A stretch of DNA of 6,417 bases, taken from NCBI GenBank assembly GCA_031285245.1, contig JAITWN010000118.1, positions 1 to 6,417 on the forward strand. The letters are read 5' to 3'. Each line of letters starts with the position of its first letter. Within the stretch, counting starts at the first letter, position 1. Below, piece after piece: positions 1 through 6,173 of the stretch. The notes under the pieces are model-generated. The model worked only from the letters and a program-made list of their open reading frames with translations. It had not been told where the DNA came from and searched no databases. The position numbers were made by a program, and so were the translations under genes. This DNA is from Chromatiales bacterium (GTDB lineage: Bacteria > Pseudomonadota > Gammaproteobacteria > SZUA-140).

Positions 1-470
1 ATGCGATCGGCAAGACCGACGAGCGGCGCAAGCTCCATCGAGCCGTAAAGCTTCACGATCTCGACCTGCTCGCCACGCGCCGCGTAATAGCGCCGCGCGG
101 TTTCCACATACTTGGTCGCAATGCGAAGACGCGCCCCCGGACGCAGCGGCGTCGGCGGCCCCGCCACCATCAGCCGACAGCGCGCGATCTGTAGATCGAG
201 CGGCTCATAAAGACCATCGCCACCGTATTCGAGCAGCACATCCTTGCCGGCGATGCCAACATCCGCCGCGCCATGCTCAACGAAAGTCGGCACGTCAGCC
301 GCGCGGATCACCACCAGACGCACATCCTCACGTGAAGTCTCGAAAATCAGCTTGCGACTGGTTTCCGGATTTTCCCGCGGCACGATGCCCGCGTGCGCAA
401 GTAGCGGCAGCGCTTCTTTGAAGATGCGCCCTTTGGAAACAGCGATGCTGATGGCGGCGTGGTGTGTCAT
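1..470 (-). CDS. hisG: ATP phosphoribosyltransferase HisG, short form, N-terminal part (cut by window edge)
   Basis: This gene catalyses the first step of histidine synthesis, joining ATP and PRPP to give phosphoribosyl-ATP in the cytoplasm. I translated it by hand: the frame is open from an ATG at 470–468 to the window edge, giving 156 codons without a stop. It begins MTHHAAISIAVSKGRIFKEA, and the SKGRIF segment (residues 13–18) is typical of HisG. Further in are DVGIAGKDVLLE and, near the window edge, KLYGSMELAPLVGLADR, both family-like. The N-terminus resembles the short HisG form, which lacks the C-terminal regulatory domain and works with the HisZ subunit; the C-terminus is outside the window, so that point is inferred. 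It starts 7 bases after the murA stop with no strong Shine-Dalgarno sequence, which suggests it is translated along with murA. An ATG at 478–476 is out of frame and stops at once. Confidence 0.93.
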   Translation of the reverse strand, partial: MTHHAAISIAVSKGRIFKEALPLLAHAGIVPRENPETSRKLIFETSREDVRLVVIRAADVPTFVEHGAADVGIAGKDVLLEYGGDGLYEPLDLQIARCRLMVAGPPTPLRPGARLRIATKYVETARRYYAARGEQVEIVKLYGSMELAPLVGLADR

Positions 471-477
471 CGCGTCA

Positions 478-1749
478 TCATCGAACAGCGCGGCCGGGAA
501 TGCGGCGAATATCCGCACCGAGCTGCGAGAGCTTTTCCTCGATACATTCGTAGCCACGATCGATGTGATAGATGCGATCAACGATCGTGTCGCCCTTGGC
601 AACAAGCCCGGCGATGACAAGGCTCGCAGACGCGCGCAGATCGGTCGCCATTACCGGCGCACCATTGAGCTGATCGACGCCACGGCTGAACACCGTATTG
701 CCTTCAAGGCGCAGATCCGCGCCCATGCGCTGCAATTCAGGCACGTGCATGAAGCGGTTTTCAAACACGGTTTCAGTGATGTGGCCTGCGCCTTCAGCCA
801 CGGAATTGAGCGCAGCAAATTGCGCCTGCATATCGGTAGGGAACGCCGGATAGGGCGCGGTACGCAGATCGACCGCGCGCGGGCGCTGGCCATGCATGTC
901 GAGCGAGATCCAGTTATCACCGCATTCGATATCCGCGCCCGCTTCGCGCAATTTCGCGAGCACGGCATCGAGCAGATCGGGACGAGTTTTCTTCAGCCGG
1001 ACTTTGCCGCCAGTGATGGCCGCGGCAACAAGGAAAGTGCCGGTCTCGATGCGATCCGGCAGAATCGAATAATGCGTGCCATGCAGTCGATCGACGCCTT
1101 CGATGACGATGGTGTCAGTGCCTGCACCACGAATATTTGCACCCATCTGCGTGAGACAGGCCGCGAGATCGACTACTTCGGGTTCACGCGCCGCGTTTTC
1201 GATCACTGTCTCGCCCTTGGCAAGCGTCGCCGCCATCATGATGTTTTCCGTGCCGGTGACGGTGACGAGATCCATGACGATGGTCGCGCCCTTCAAACGA
1301 TCAGCACGCGCACGGATATAACCGCCGCTGACTTCGATATGCGCGCCCATCGCTTCAAGCGCAGCGATATGCAGATCGACCGGCCGCGTACCGATGGCGC
1401 AGCCACCGGGCATCGACACATCCGCACGCCCAAAACGTGCGAGCAGCGGACCGAGCACCAGAATCGATGCACGCATGGTCTTGACCAGATCATACGGCGC
1501 GCAGAATTCGCGCACCCCCGTGCTGTCGAGCTCGATGCTCATGTGCTCATCCACCGCGAGGCTAACGCCGAGGCGGCCGAGGAGCTCCATGGTGGTAGTG
1601 ACGTCATTGAGGTGCGGCACATTACTGATCGTCACCGGACCATCGGCGAGCAGCGTCGCCGCCATGATCGGCAGCGCAGCATTTTTCGCACCCGAGATAT
1701 TCACCGCCCCTTCGAGCGCGATACCGCCTTTAATCAGTAGCTTGTCCAT
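478..1749 (-). CDS. murA: UDP-N-acetylglucosamine 1-carboxyvinyltransferase MurA
   Basis: MurA transfers enolpyruvate from PEP to UDP-GlcNAc, the first committed step of peptidoglycan synthesis, in the cytoplasm. The protein has 423 residues, close to the 419 of E. coli MurA, and appears complete. Expected active-site residues are visible: Lys22-Asn23 in SGAKNAALP, the catalytic cysteine Cys117 in MPGGCAIGTRPVDLHI (the residue attacked by fosfomycin), Arg122 just after it, Asp306 in FPTDMQAQ, and Arg398 in YHIDRGYE near the C-terminus. Because the cysteine is present rather than aspartate, the enzyme should be of the fosfomycin-sensitive type (inference). The ATG at 1749 gives the standard MDKLLIKGG N-terminus, although no strong ribosome site precedes it. 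It lies 86 bases after ibaG and 7 bases before hisG. A long open frame on the opposite strand covers it but is only a coding shadow. Confidence 0.98.
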   Translation of the reverse strand: MDKLLIKGGIALEGAVNISGAKNAALPIMAATLLADGPVTISNVPHLNDVTTTMELLGRLGVSLAVDEHMSIELDSTGVREFCAPYDLVKTMRASILVLGPLLARFGRADVSMPGGCAIGTRPVDLHIAALEAMGAHIEVSGGYIRARADRLKGATIVMDLVTVTGTENIMMAATLAKGETVIENAAREPEVVDLAACLTQMGANIRGAGTDTIVIEGVDRLHGTHYSILPDRIETGTFLVAAAITGGKVRLKKTRPDLLDAVLAKLREAGADIECGDNWISLDMHGQRPRAVDLRTAPYPAFPTDMQAQFAALNSVAEGAGHITETVFENRFMHVPELQRMGADLRLEGNTVFSRGVDQLNGAPVMATDLRASASLVIAGLVAKGDTIVDRIYHIDRGYECIEEKLSQLGADIRRIPGRAVR

Positions 1750-1773
1750 TCAGTTCAAGGTTTGCCTAATGAG

Positions 1774-1803
1774 ACTATCGAGGGTAGGAGACGAAAGTGA
1801 CAG
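1774..1803 (-). promoter_or_regulatory. Possible weak sigma70-type promoter in the ibaG–murA gap
   Basis: The 86 bases at 1750–1835 are the only sizeable non-coding stretch in the window. Read on the minus strand, CTGTCA (plus-strand 1798–1803, 4 of 6 matches to TTGACA) is followed after 18 bases by GATAGT (1774–1779, 4 of 6 matches to TATAAT). This would start transcription shortly before murA. The match is weak and could be chance. The gap also holds no convincing hairpin followed by a T-run, so there is no sign of a terminator separating ibaG from murA. Confidence 0.2.
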
Positions 1804-1835
1804 CGCGTGCTCTTCAGTAGGTGCGCGCAGAAGGG

Positions 1836-2078
1836 TCACGCTCTTCTGTTCTGCCATTCCTCAGGTGTAAATGCGCGGATCGAGAGGGCATGAATGACCC
1901 CGGTTCCCATCCGGTCGCCGAGCGTGGAGTATACCAGCCGGTGCTTTTCGAGCGCGCCCTTGCCGCGAAAGACTTCAGAAACGACAATCGCCTCGAAATG
2001 AGCTCCGTCGCCCGTTACATCAACCTGAGCGCCAGGAAGCCCGGCTTCGATCAAATGCTTGATTTGTTCTGGTGCCAT
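1836..2078 (-). CDS. ibaG: BolA-family protein IbaG/YrbA
   Basis: This is a small cytoplasmic protein of 80 residues of the BolA/IbaG family, close to the 84 of E. coli IbaG. Family members pair with monothiol glutaredoxins and take part in iron-sulfur cluster handling; E. coli IbaG is linked to acid stress. Visible hallmarks are GDGAHFEAIVVSEVF (residues 23–37, with His27), KHRLVYSTLGDRMG (45–58) and VIHALSIRAFTPEEW (61–75, with His63, the conserved histidine of the family). The frame is open upstream to 2249, but I chose the ATG at 2078: homology begins exactly there, an AAGG sits about 9 bases before it, and the upstream extension is merely mlaB read in another frame. It starts 11 bases after the mlaB stop, in the position it holds in many gammaproteobacteria, between mla and murA. 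Confidence 0.95.
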   Translation of the reverse strand: MAPEQIKHLIEAGLPGAQVDVTGDGAHFEAIVVSEVFRGKGALEKHRLVYSTLGDRMGTGVIHALSIRAFTPEEWQNRRA

Positions 2079-2089
2079 TACTGTCTGCC

Positions 2090-2431
2090 TTACTCTGCTG
2101 CCGGAGCGTGTCCGAAGCTCCCAGTCATAGCTCCTCGTCGCAACGGAAGCACCTGATCCAGATTGCTGATGCCCGCCATGGCGAACACCTGCGCGGGAAC
2201 GTTGACGAAGACGATGTCCTGGCCACCGCGGCGAGCGGTCTTGAACCATTCGAGCAGCAACACCAGCCCCGCGCTGTCGACGCGGGCGATATCCCGCAGA
2301 TCGATCTTCAACGCCGGGCTGCCCGCGCTGAAAATCGCCCGGCCCTGTGCCAGCAGATCAGACACGGTGCCGAAAACCATCTCGCCGTGCACGGTGCACT
2401 CGCCGCTGCCGGCAACGCGGAGCTCAGCCAT
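2090..2431 (-). CDS. mlaB: STAS-domain protein MlaB of the phospholipid transporter
   Basis: MlaB is the small cytoplasmic STAS subunit that binds the MlaF ATPase in the inner-membrane MlaFEDB complex and is needed for its stability and activity. The 113-residue protein is one STAS domain: an N-terminal strand pair (residues 3–19), a KIDLRDIARVDSAGLVLLLEW core (42–62) and a C-terminal helix-strand region up to about residue 100. The DSAG motif (52–55) at the head of the second helix is the classic STAS signature, and Ser53 occupies the position that is phosphorylated in anti-sigma antagonists, although MlaB is not known to work that way. Its ATG overlaps the end of mlaC by 8 bases (ATGGCTGA), with only a weak ribosome site, which suggests coupled translation. 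It is last in the mla set, the usual place. STAS proteins are diverse, so the assignment rests on context as well as sequence. Confidence 0.92.
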   Translation of the reverse strand: MAELRVAGSGECTVHGEMVFGTVSDLLAQGRAIFSAGSPALKIDLRDIARVDSAGLVLLLEWFKTARRGGQDIVFVNVPAQVFAMAGISNLDQVLPLRRGAMTGSFGHAPAAE

Positions 2432-3155
2432 CGTTACCCGAGGACGGCGCTGCCGGCTCGGGCTCCAGAACGTTCGAGCGATTGCGTTCTTCCATCCGCT
2501 CGATCAGCGGCGCCAACCCATTCAGCCGGCGAATTTCTGAGGCAAACGTACTGCGATAATTGAGCACCACGCTGATGCCATCGATGATGACATCGTAAAC
2601 CTTCCACTCGCCCTGAGCGTTACGGCGCAAGTTGTAGTCCACCGCGACCGGCTTGCCGCTGTCGGTATTGACTTCGGTCTTGACGGTAGTTTCATCGCTG
2701 CCCGCCGTTTCTCGATAGGGCAAAAACTGAATCTTCTGATCGGAATATTTCAGCATCGATGAGGCGTAGCTGCGAATGAGCGTGCGCTGGAAAGCCGCCT
2801 GGAAGCGCTCGCGCTCCTCGGGCGTTGCTGTCCGCCAATATTTAGCGAGCACCAGCCGCGATGCGTATTCGAAATCAAAATACGGCAGCAGATACTCGCG
2901 CACGAAATCATAGATCTTGGCGGGACTGCGCTCGAGCTCGGGCCTATTCTTCTTGAGTGCCTGGATCGCCTGCGTCGCAGCGCCCTCGACCACGTCGCGA
3001 GCATTCTGCGGAGCAGCATTCACGCTCGCAGTGCCTATGAACAAAATCAGACCAAGCAGGGCCCGCACTAACGCGCTCCAAGCAGAGCCGCCAAGGTAAA
3101 TCGGGGTCAGCCTCATCGCACCCATCGGGAATTGCGTTTGTCGTGTATGGCTCAT
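2424..3155 (-). CDS. mlaC: Periplasmic phospholipid-binding protein MlaC
   Basis: MlaC is the soluble periplasmic carrier that moves phospholipids between the MlaA complex in the outer membrane and MlaFEDB in the inner membrane. The 243-residue product has a long N-terminal region, a hydrophobic segment at about 28–41 and a likely signal peptidase site after SVNA (residue 47). The mature part shows the MlaC/Ttg2D pattern: IYDFVREYLLPYFDFEYASR (81–100), VLAKYWRTATPEERERFQAA (102–121), VDYNLRRNAQGEWKVYDVII (172–191) and DGISVVLNYRSTFASEI (192–208). It is longer than E. coli MlaC (211 residues) because of the long leader and a Pro/Glu/Ser-rich tail (230–243). The ATG at 3155 is supported by a strong ribosome site; later in-frame ATGs (residues 11 and 14) would also leave a workable signal peptide. 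It starts 4 bases after the mlaD stop and overlaps mlaB by 8 bases. Confidence 0.96.
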   Translation of the reverse strand: MSHTRQTQFPMGAMRLTPIYLGGSAWSALVRALLGLILFIGTASVNAAPQNARDVVEGAATQAIQALKKNRPELERSPAKIYDFVREYLLPYFDFEYASRLVLAKYWRTATPEERERFQAAFQRTLIRSYASSMLKYSDQKIQFLPYRETAGSDETTVKTEVNTDSGKPVAVDYNLRRNAQGEWKVYDVIIDGISVVLNYRSTFASEIRRLNGLAPLIERMEERNRSNVLEPEPAAPSSGNDG

Positions 3156-3158
3156 CGC

Positions 3159-3166
3159 ATCACCTC
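3159..3166 (-). promoter_or_regulatory. Strong ribosome binding site of mlaC, embedding the mlaD stop codon
   Basis: On the minus strand the eight bases GAGGTGAT are a perfect complement to the usual 3' end of proteobacterial 16S rRNA. The GAGG core lies 7 bases before the mlaC ATG at 3155. The TGA in the motif is the mlaD stop codon, so ribosomes finishing mlaD end on the mlaC initiation site. This is the strongest Shine-Dalgarno match I saw in the window. It decides the mlaC start in favour of the longer leader and fits a high need for the soluble carrier compared with the membrane subunits (inference). Confidence 0.7.
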
Positions 3167-3636
3167 TGCGCGTCCTTGCCTTCCGACATGCTGACCAGGA
3201 ATTTGCCGATCAGCTGCTCGATGACCAGGGCTGACTGCGTCAACTGGATGTAGTCACCGTTCTTCAGAAAGTCTTCCGCGCCACCCGGCTCCAAGCCGAT
3301 GTACTGCTCACCGAGCAAGCCGGAAGTGTAGATACTCGCTGAAGTATCGCTAGGAAAGCGGTTGAAATTCGGCGCGATGGTCATGGTGACCAGCGCCTCG
3401 TAATCTTTCTGGTCATAGACGATTGAGGTCACCTGGCCAACCCGCACACCGGCAGCACTCACCGGTGATTGGGCGCGCAGACCACCGATGTTTTCGAATT
3501 TGGCTGTGAGCTGATAACCGCCGCGAACTGAAGTCTGACCAAAATTGCTCACCTTGAGCGCCAGCACAAATAGCGCCGCGATCCCGGCGGCCACAAAGAC
3601 GCCAACCATGATCTCGATCGTTCTGGTGCCCATCAT
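3160..3636 (-). CDS. mlaD: MCE-domain lipid transport protein MlaD
   Basis: MlaD is the periplasmic, membrane-anchored MCE subunit that forms a hexameric ring with a lipid-conducting pore on top of MlaE. The 158-residue protein has a single N-terminal transmembrane helix (about 10–28, VGVFVAAGIAALFVLALKVS) without a cleavage site, then one MCE domain at about 38–116, beginning GGYQLTAKFENIGGLRAQSP. The segment SGLLGEQYIGLEPGG (105–119) contains the Leu-Leu pair (107–108) that matches the hydrophobic pore loop of E. coli MlaD. After it comes a C-terminal helix (SALVIEQLIGKFLVS, 135–149). The protein is shorter than the 183 residues of E. coli MlaD, the difference lying mainly at the C-terminus. 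Its ATG overlaps the mlaE stop (ATGA), and a GGGGA lies about 9 bases before it. A second ATG follows directly. Confidence 0.97.
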   Translation of the reverse strand: MMGTRTIEIMVGVFVAAGIAALFVLALKVSNFGQTSVRGGYQLTAKFENIGGLRAQSPVSAAGVRVGQVTSIVYDQKDYEALVTMTIAPNFNRFPSDTSASIYTSGLLGEQYIGLEPGGAEDFLKNGDYIQLTQSALVIEQLIGKFLVSMSEGKDAQR

Positions 3637-4421
3637 ATCAAAGTATCCCCAAACATCAGCGCCGTCAGCATGAAATCAAACAGCAGTACCGCCAGCGAAG
3701 CATAAACGACCGTGCGCGTAGTCGCCCGGCTAACGCCCTCAGTGGTTGGCACTGCATCATAACCTTCGAATACCGCGATCCAGGTCACTATCATGCCGAA
3801 AAAGACGCTCTTGATGATTCCATTGATCACGTCTCCTCGCCAATCAACCGCCGCCTGCATCTGCGCCCAATACGCGCCCGCATCGACACCGAGCATACCG
3901 ACGCCAACCAGATAACCGCCCAGAACACCAACCGCGCTGAACATCGCAGCGAGCAGCGGCATGGAAAGAATGCCCGCCACCAGTCGCGGAGCAACAATGC
4001 GACGCACGGGATCCACCGCCATCATTTCCATACCGGAAAGCTGCTCGGTGGCTTTCATCAAACCGATTTCGGCGGTAAGTGCTGAGCCTGCGCGCCCGGC
4101 AAAGAGCAGCGCCGCCACCACCGGCCCGAGCTCGCGCACCAGCGCGAGTGCGATCACTGGCCCGAGACTGGACGCAGCGCCGAATTTCGCCAGCGTATTG
4201 TACATCTGCAAGCCGAGCACCATGCCGACGGTGAGGCCCGACACCACGATGACCAGCACCGAGAGCACGCCGACCGAATAGAGCTGCGCCAGCACCAAGC
4301 GAAACTGCAACATCAGCGCTGGCACACCAGCGAGCACACGCAGGAAAAACAGCGTGGCGCGCCCGGTCCGCTCAAGAAAGCCGATGCTGGAGCGACCAAT
4401 ATTCTGTAGTAAGCCAATCAT
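3633..4421 (-). CDS. mlaE: Phospholipid ABC transporter permease MlaE
   Basis: MlaE is the inner-membrane permease of the MlaFEDB complex; a dimer holds phospholipid in its central cavity below the MlaD ring. The 262-residue protein is a complete MlaE/YrbE-family member of ordinary length. An amphipathic N-terminal helix (about 1–25) is followed by hydrophobic segments at about 27–45, 50–75, 86–109, 148–178, 198–220 and 236–258. The family core is clear: VRELGPVVAALLFAGRAGSA (95–114), AEIGLMKATEQLSGMEMMAV (117–136) with the EQL motif at 126–128, and DPVRRIVAPRLVAG (137–150). The EQL loop forms the coupling helices that contact MlaF. The ATG overlaps the mlaF stop (ATGA at 4418–4421) without a clear ribosome site of its own, so translation is probably coupled to mlaF. 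A matching ATGA overlap links it to mlaD. Confidence 0.98.
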   Translation of the reverse strand: MIGLLQNIGRSSIGFLERTGRATLFFLRVLAGVPALMLQFRLVLAQLYSVGVLSVLVIVVSGLTVGMVLGLQMYNTLAKFGAASSLGPVIALALVRELGPVVAALLFAGRAGSALTAEIGLMKATEQLSGMEMMAVDPVRRIVAPRLVAGILSMPLLAAMFSAVGVLGGYLVGVGMLGVDAGAYWAQMQAAVDWRGDVINGIIKSVFFGMIVTWIAVFEGYDAVPTTEGVSRATTRTVVYASLAVLLFDFMLTALMFGDTLI

Positions 4422-5230
4422 GTCGCGTCTTGCAGCAGATCGTCAGCCAGCGTCGGCGCCGGGTAATGAAACGCCACCGGACCATCGGGTTCGGCATGCA
4501 GGAACTGCCTGACCCAGGGCGACTTGCTGATCTCAAGCTCCGCCGGCGTGCCTTCGCCGATGACCTTGCCACCCGAAATCAGATAAACGTAATCCGAGAT
4601 CGCCGACACTTCCTGCACATCGTGCGAAACGATGATGCTGGTGAGCCCCAGGCTGTCGTTGAACATGCGGATCAGCTTCATGATCACGCCCATGGTGATC
4701 GGATCAAGGCCCGCAAACGGCTCATCGTACATGACGATCATGGGATCGAGCGCAATAGCGCGCGCGAGCGCAACGCGGCGCGCCATGCCGCCCGAGAGCT
4801 GCGCGGGCATCATGTCACGCGCACCGCGCAGACCAACCGCTTGCAACTTGAGTAGCACGAGATCGCGAATCATCGCTTCGGGCAGACGGGTATGTTCACG
4901 CAACGGAAACGCGACGTTGTCGAAAACGCTTAAGCCCGTGAACAGCGCGCCATTCTGAAACAACATACCGAGACGTTTGCGCAGTTCGTAGAGCTCGGCG
5001 CGCGGCAAACGCGTGACATCCTCGCCATCGACGACCACGCTGCCCGCGCGCGGTGCGACCTGCCGGCCGATCAGGCGCAGCAACGTAGTCTTACCCGTTC
5101 CGCTCGGCCCCATGATCGCGGTCACTTTACCGCGCTTGAAGGCGAAATTGCAGCGATCGAAAATGACCCGCTTGCCGAAGCCGAAGGAAAGATCACGGAT
5201 GACGACGATGTCGTCCTGCACGGCGCTCAC
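4418..5230 (-). CDS. mlaF: Phospholipid ABC transporter ATP-binding protein MlaF
   Basis: MlaF is the cytoplasmic ATPase that drives the MlaFEDB lipid transporter. The 270-residue protein carries all ABC motifs: Walker A GPSGTGKT (41–48), Q-loop Gln92 in MLFQNGALF, signature LSGGMARRVALARA (145–158), Walker B MIVMYDEP (164–171) with catalytic Glu170, a D-loop in AGLDP, and the H-loop His203 in IIVSHDV. The C-terminal tail containing DGPVAFHYPAP (249–259) resembles the MlaF extension that reaches across to the partner subunit and the MlaB-binding site, which separates it from other ABC ATPases. The start is a GTG at 5230, giving MSAVQDDIVVIRDLSFGFGK, 14 bases after the nitrilase stop and without a visible ribosome site. 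An in-frame GTG at residue 4 is an alternative. It overlaps mlaE by ATGA. Confidence 0.97.
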   Translation of the reverse strand: MSAVQDDIVVIRDLSFGFGKRVIFDRCNFAFKRGKVTAIMGPSGTGKTTLLRLIGRQVAPRAGSVVVDGEDVTRLPRAELYELRKRLGMLFQNGALFTGLSVFDNVAFPLREHTRLPEAMIRDLVLLKLQAVGLRGARDMMPAQLSGGMARRVALARAIALDPMIVMYDEPFAGLDPITMGVIMKLIRMFNDSLGLTSIIVSHDVQEVSAISDYVYLISGGKVIGEGTPAELEISKSPWVRQFLHAEPDGPVAFHYPAPTLADDLLQDAT

Positions 5231-5244
5231 GTTAGGTGCGCTGC

Positions 5245-6129
5245 TCAGACCTGCACCTGCGATCCGGGTTGATCCCCGGCATCAGCGCCAGCATTGCCCC
5301 CGCCGCTGATGAGCGAACGCCGGCGATGGCGCACCGCGGGAAAACTGCTGCGGATACGCTCCTGATGGGCGCGATCACACTCGACCGTCACCACCCCAGG
5401 GCCTTGCGGCAAACGATCCATCACCACGCCCCAGGGGTCGACGATCATGCTGTCGCCATAGGTGCGCCGACCATTGCCATGTTCGCCACTTTGCGCAGCA
5501 GCCAGCACAAAGCACTGATTTTCGAGCGCGCGCGCGCGCACCAGAATTTCCCAATGCGCCTTGCCGGTAAACGCCGTAAATGCAGAAGGCACCGCGATCA
5601 GCTCAACACCGCGATCGAGCATGGCGCGAAACATCTCGGGGAAACGCAGGTCGTAGCACACGGCAAGGCCGAGGCGTCCAAACGGCGTATCGACGACCAC
5701 CACGCGATCGCCCGGCACCGTCGAGCGCGATTCCATGTATTCCTCGCCGCTCGGCTCCAGCGTCACATCGAAGAGATGGACCTTGTCATAACGCGCCACA
5801 CGCGCGCCGCTTGCATCAAACAGCAAGCAGGACGCATAGGTACGCGTCGATTCATTCGACGCCATTGGCAACGTGCCGCCAACGATCCAGATCCTATGTT
5901 TTGCCGCCTGCGCTGACAGCAGGTCCTGAATCGGTCCGCTGCCTTCGGTTTCACGCCGCGCGAACTTGTCCTGCTCGCTGAGGCCCATCACCGCAAAATT
6001 TTCCGGCAATACCACAAGGCCTGCGCCTTGCGCCGCCGCGCGCGCGATCAGCCGCTGCGCTTGCGCGAGATTCGCTTCGAAGTCAGCCCCCGAAGCCATT
6101 TGCACCACTGCGATCCTGCCACTCAACAC
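5245..6129 (-). CDS. Nit1-type carbon-nitrogen hydrolase, probable deaminated-glutathione amidase
   Basis: This is a complete cytoplasmic nitrilase-superfamily amidase of about 294 residues. Counting from the GTG at 6129, the Glu-Lys-Cys triad is Glu43 (VVLPENFAVMG), Lys116 (RYDKVHLFDV) and Cys158 (LAVCYDLRFPEMFR). The later motifs SAFTAFTGKAHWEILVRARA (182–201) and YGDSMIVDPWG (224–234) are typical of Nit1/YbeM. These enzymes hydrolyse deaminated glutathione, a side product of transaminases, to 2-oxoglutarate and cysteinylglycine; that substrate is inferred from the subfamily. The start is uncertain: TTG at 6150, GTG at 6129 and TTG at 6126 are all in frame and no ATG precedes the conserved core. 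A GGATGGGGGA stretch favours 6129 or 6126, and 6126 would give MSGRIAVVQM. The C-terminal 20 residues are Gly/Ala/Asp-rich and probably disordered. It lies between yhdP and mlaF, 14 bases from the latter. Confidence 0.9.
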   Translation of the reverse strand: MLSGRIAVVQMASGADFEANLAQAQRLIARAAAQGAGLVVLPENFAVMGLSEQDKFARRETEGSGPIQDLLSAQAAKHRIWIVGGTLPMASNESTRTYASCLLFDASGARVARYDKVHLFDVTLEPSGEEYMESRSTVPGDRVVVVDTPFGRLGLAVCYDLRFPEMFRAMLDRGVELIAVPSAFTAFTGKAHWEILVRARALENQCFVLAAAQSGEHGNGRRTYGDSMIVDPWGVVMDRLPQGPGVVTVECDRAHQERIRSSFPAVRHRRRSLISGGGNAGADAGDQPGSQVQV

Positions 6130-6173
6130 ATCCCCCCATCCACGCGGCAAGGCCAGCGCGGTCTTCAGTGAAG

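Noticed and set aside
244..1740. A 498-codon open frame on the plus strand opposite murA and hisG.
   Set aside because: It lies antisense to the clearly real murA, its product is rich in Arg, His and Ala with no recognisable domain, and GC-rich codon use on one strand often leaves a stop-free frame on the other.
1806..1835. Short GC-rich inverted repeats (around GCGCGC) just after ibaG, as a possible terminator.
   Set aside because: The pairing is short and no T-run follows on the minus strand, so a rho-independent terminator is not supported.
2079..2249. An N-terminal extension of 57 residues for the BolA-family protein.
   Set aside because: It overlaps mlaB in another frame, is Arg/Ser/Gly-rich without family similarity, and the ATG at 2078 matches the normal start of the family and has its own AAGG.
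5526..5537. An alternating GC run that could be a short repeat or Z-DNA-prone site.
   Set aside because: It lies inside the nitrilase gene and simply encodes the conserved Arg-Ala-Arg-Ala of the LVRARALE motif.
5236..5916. A 226-codon plus-strand frame opposite the nitrilase gene.
   Set aside because: It is antisense to a gene with an intact catalytic triad, and its product shows no known motif.
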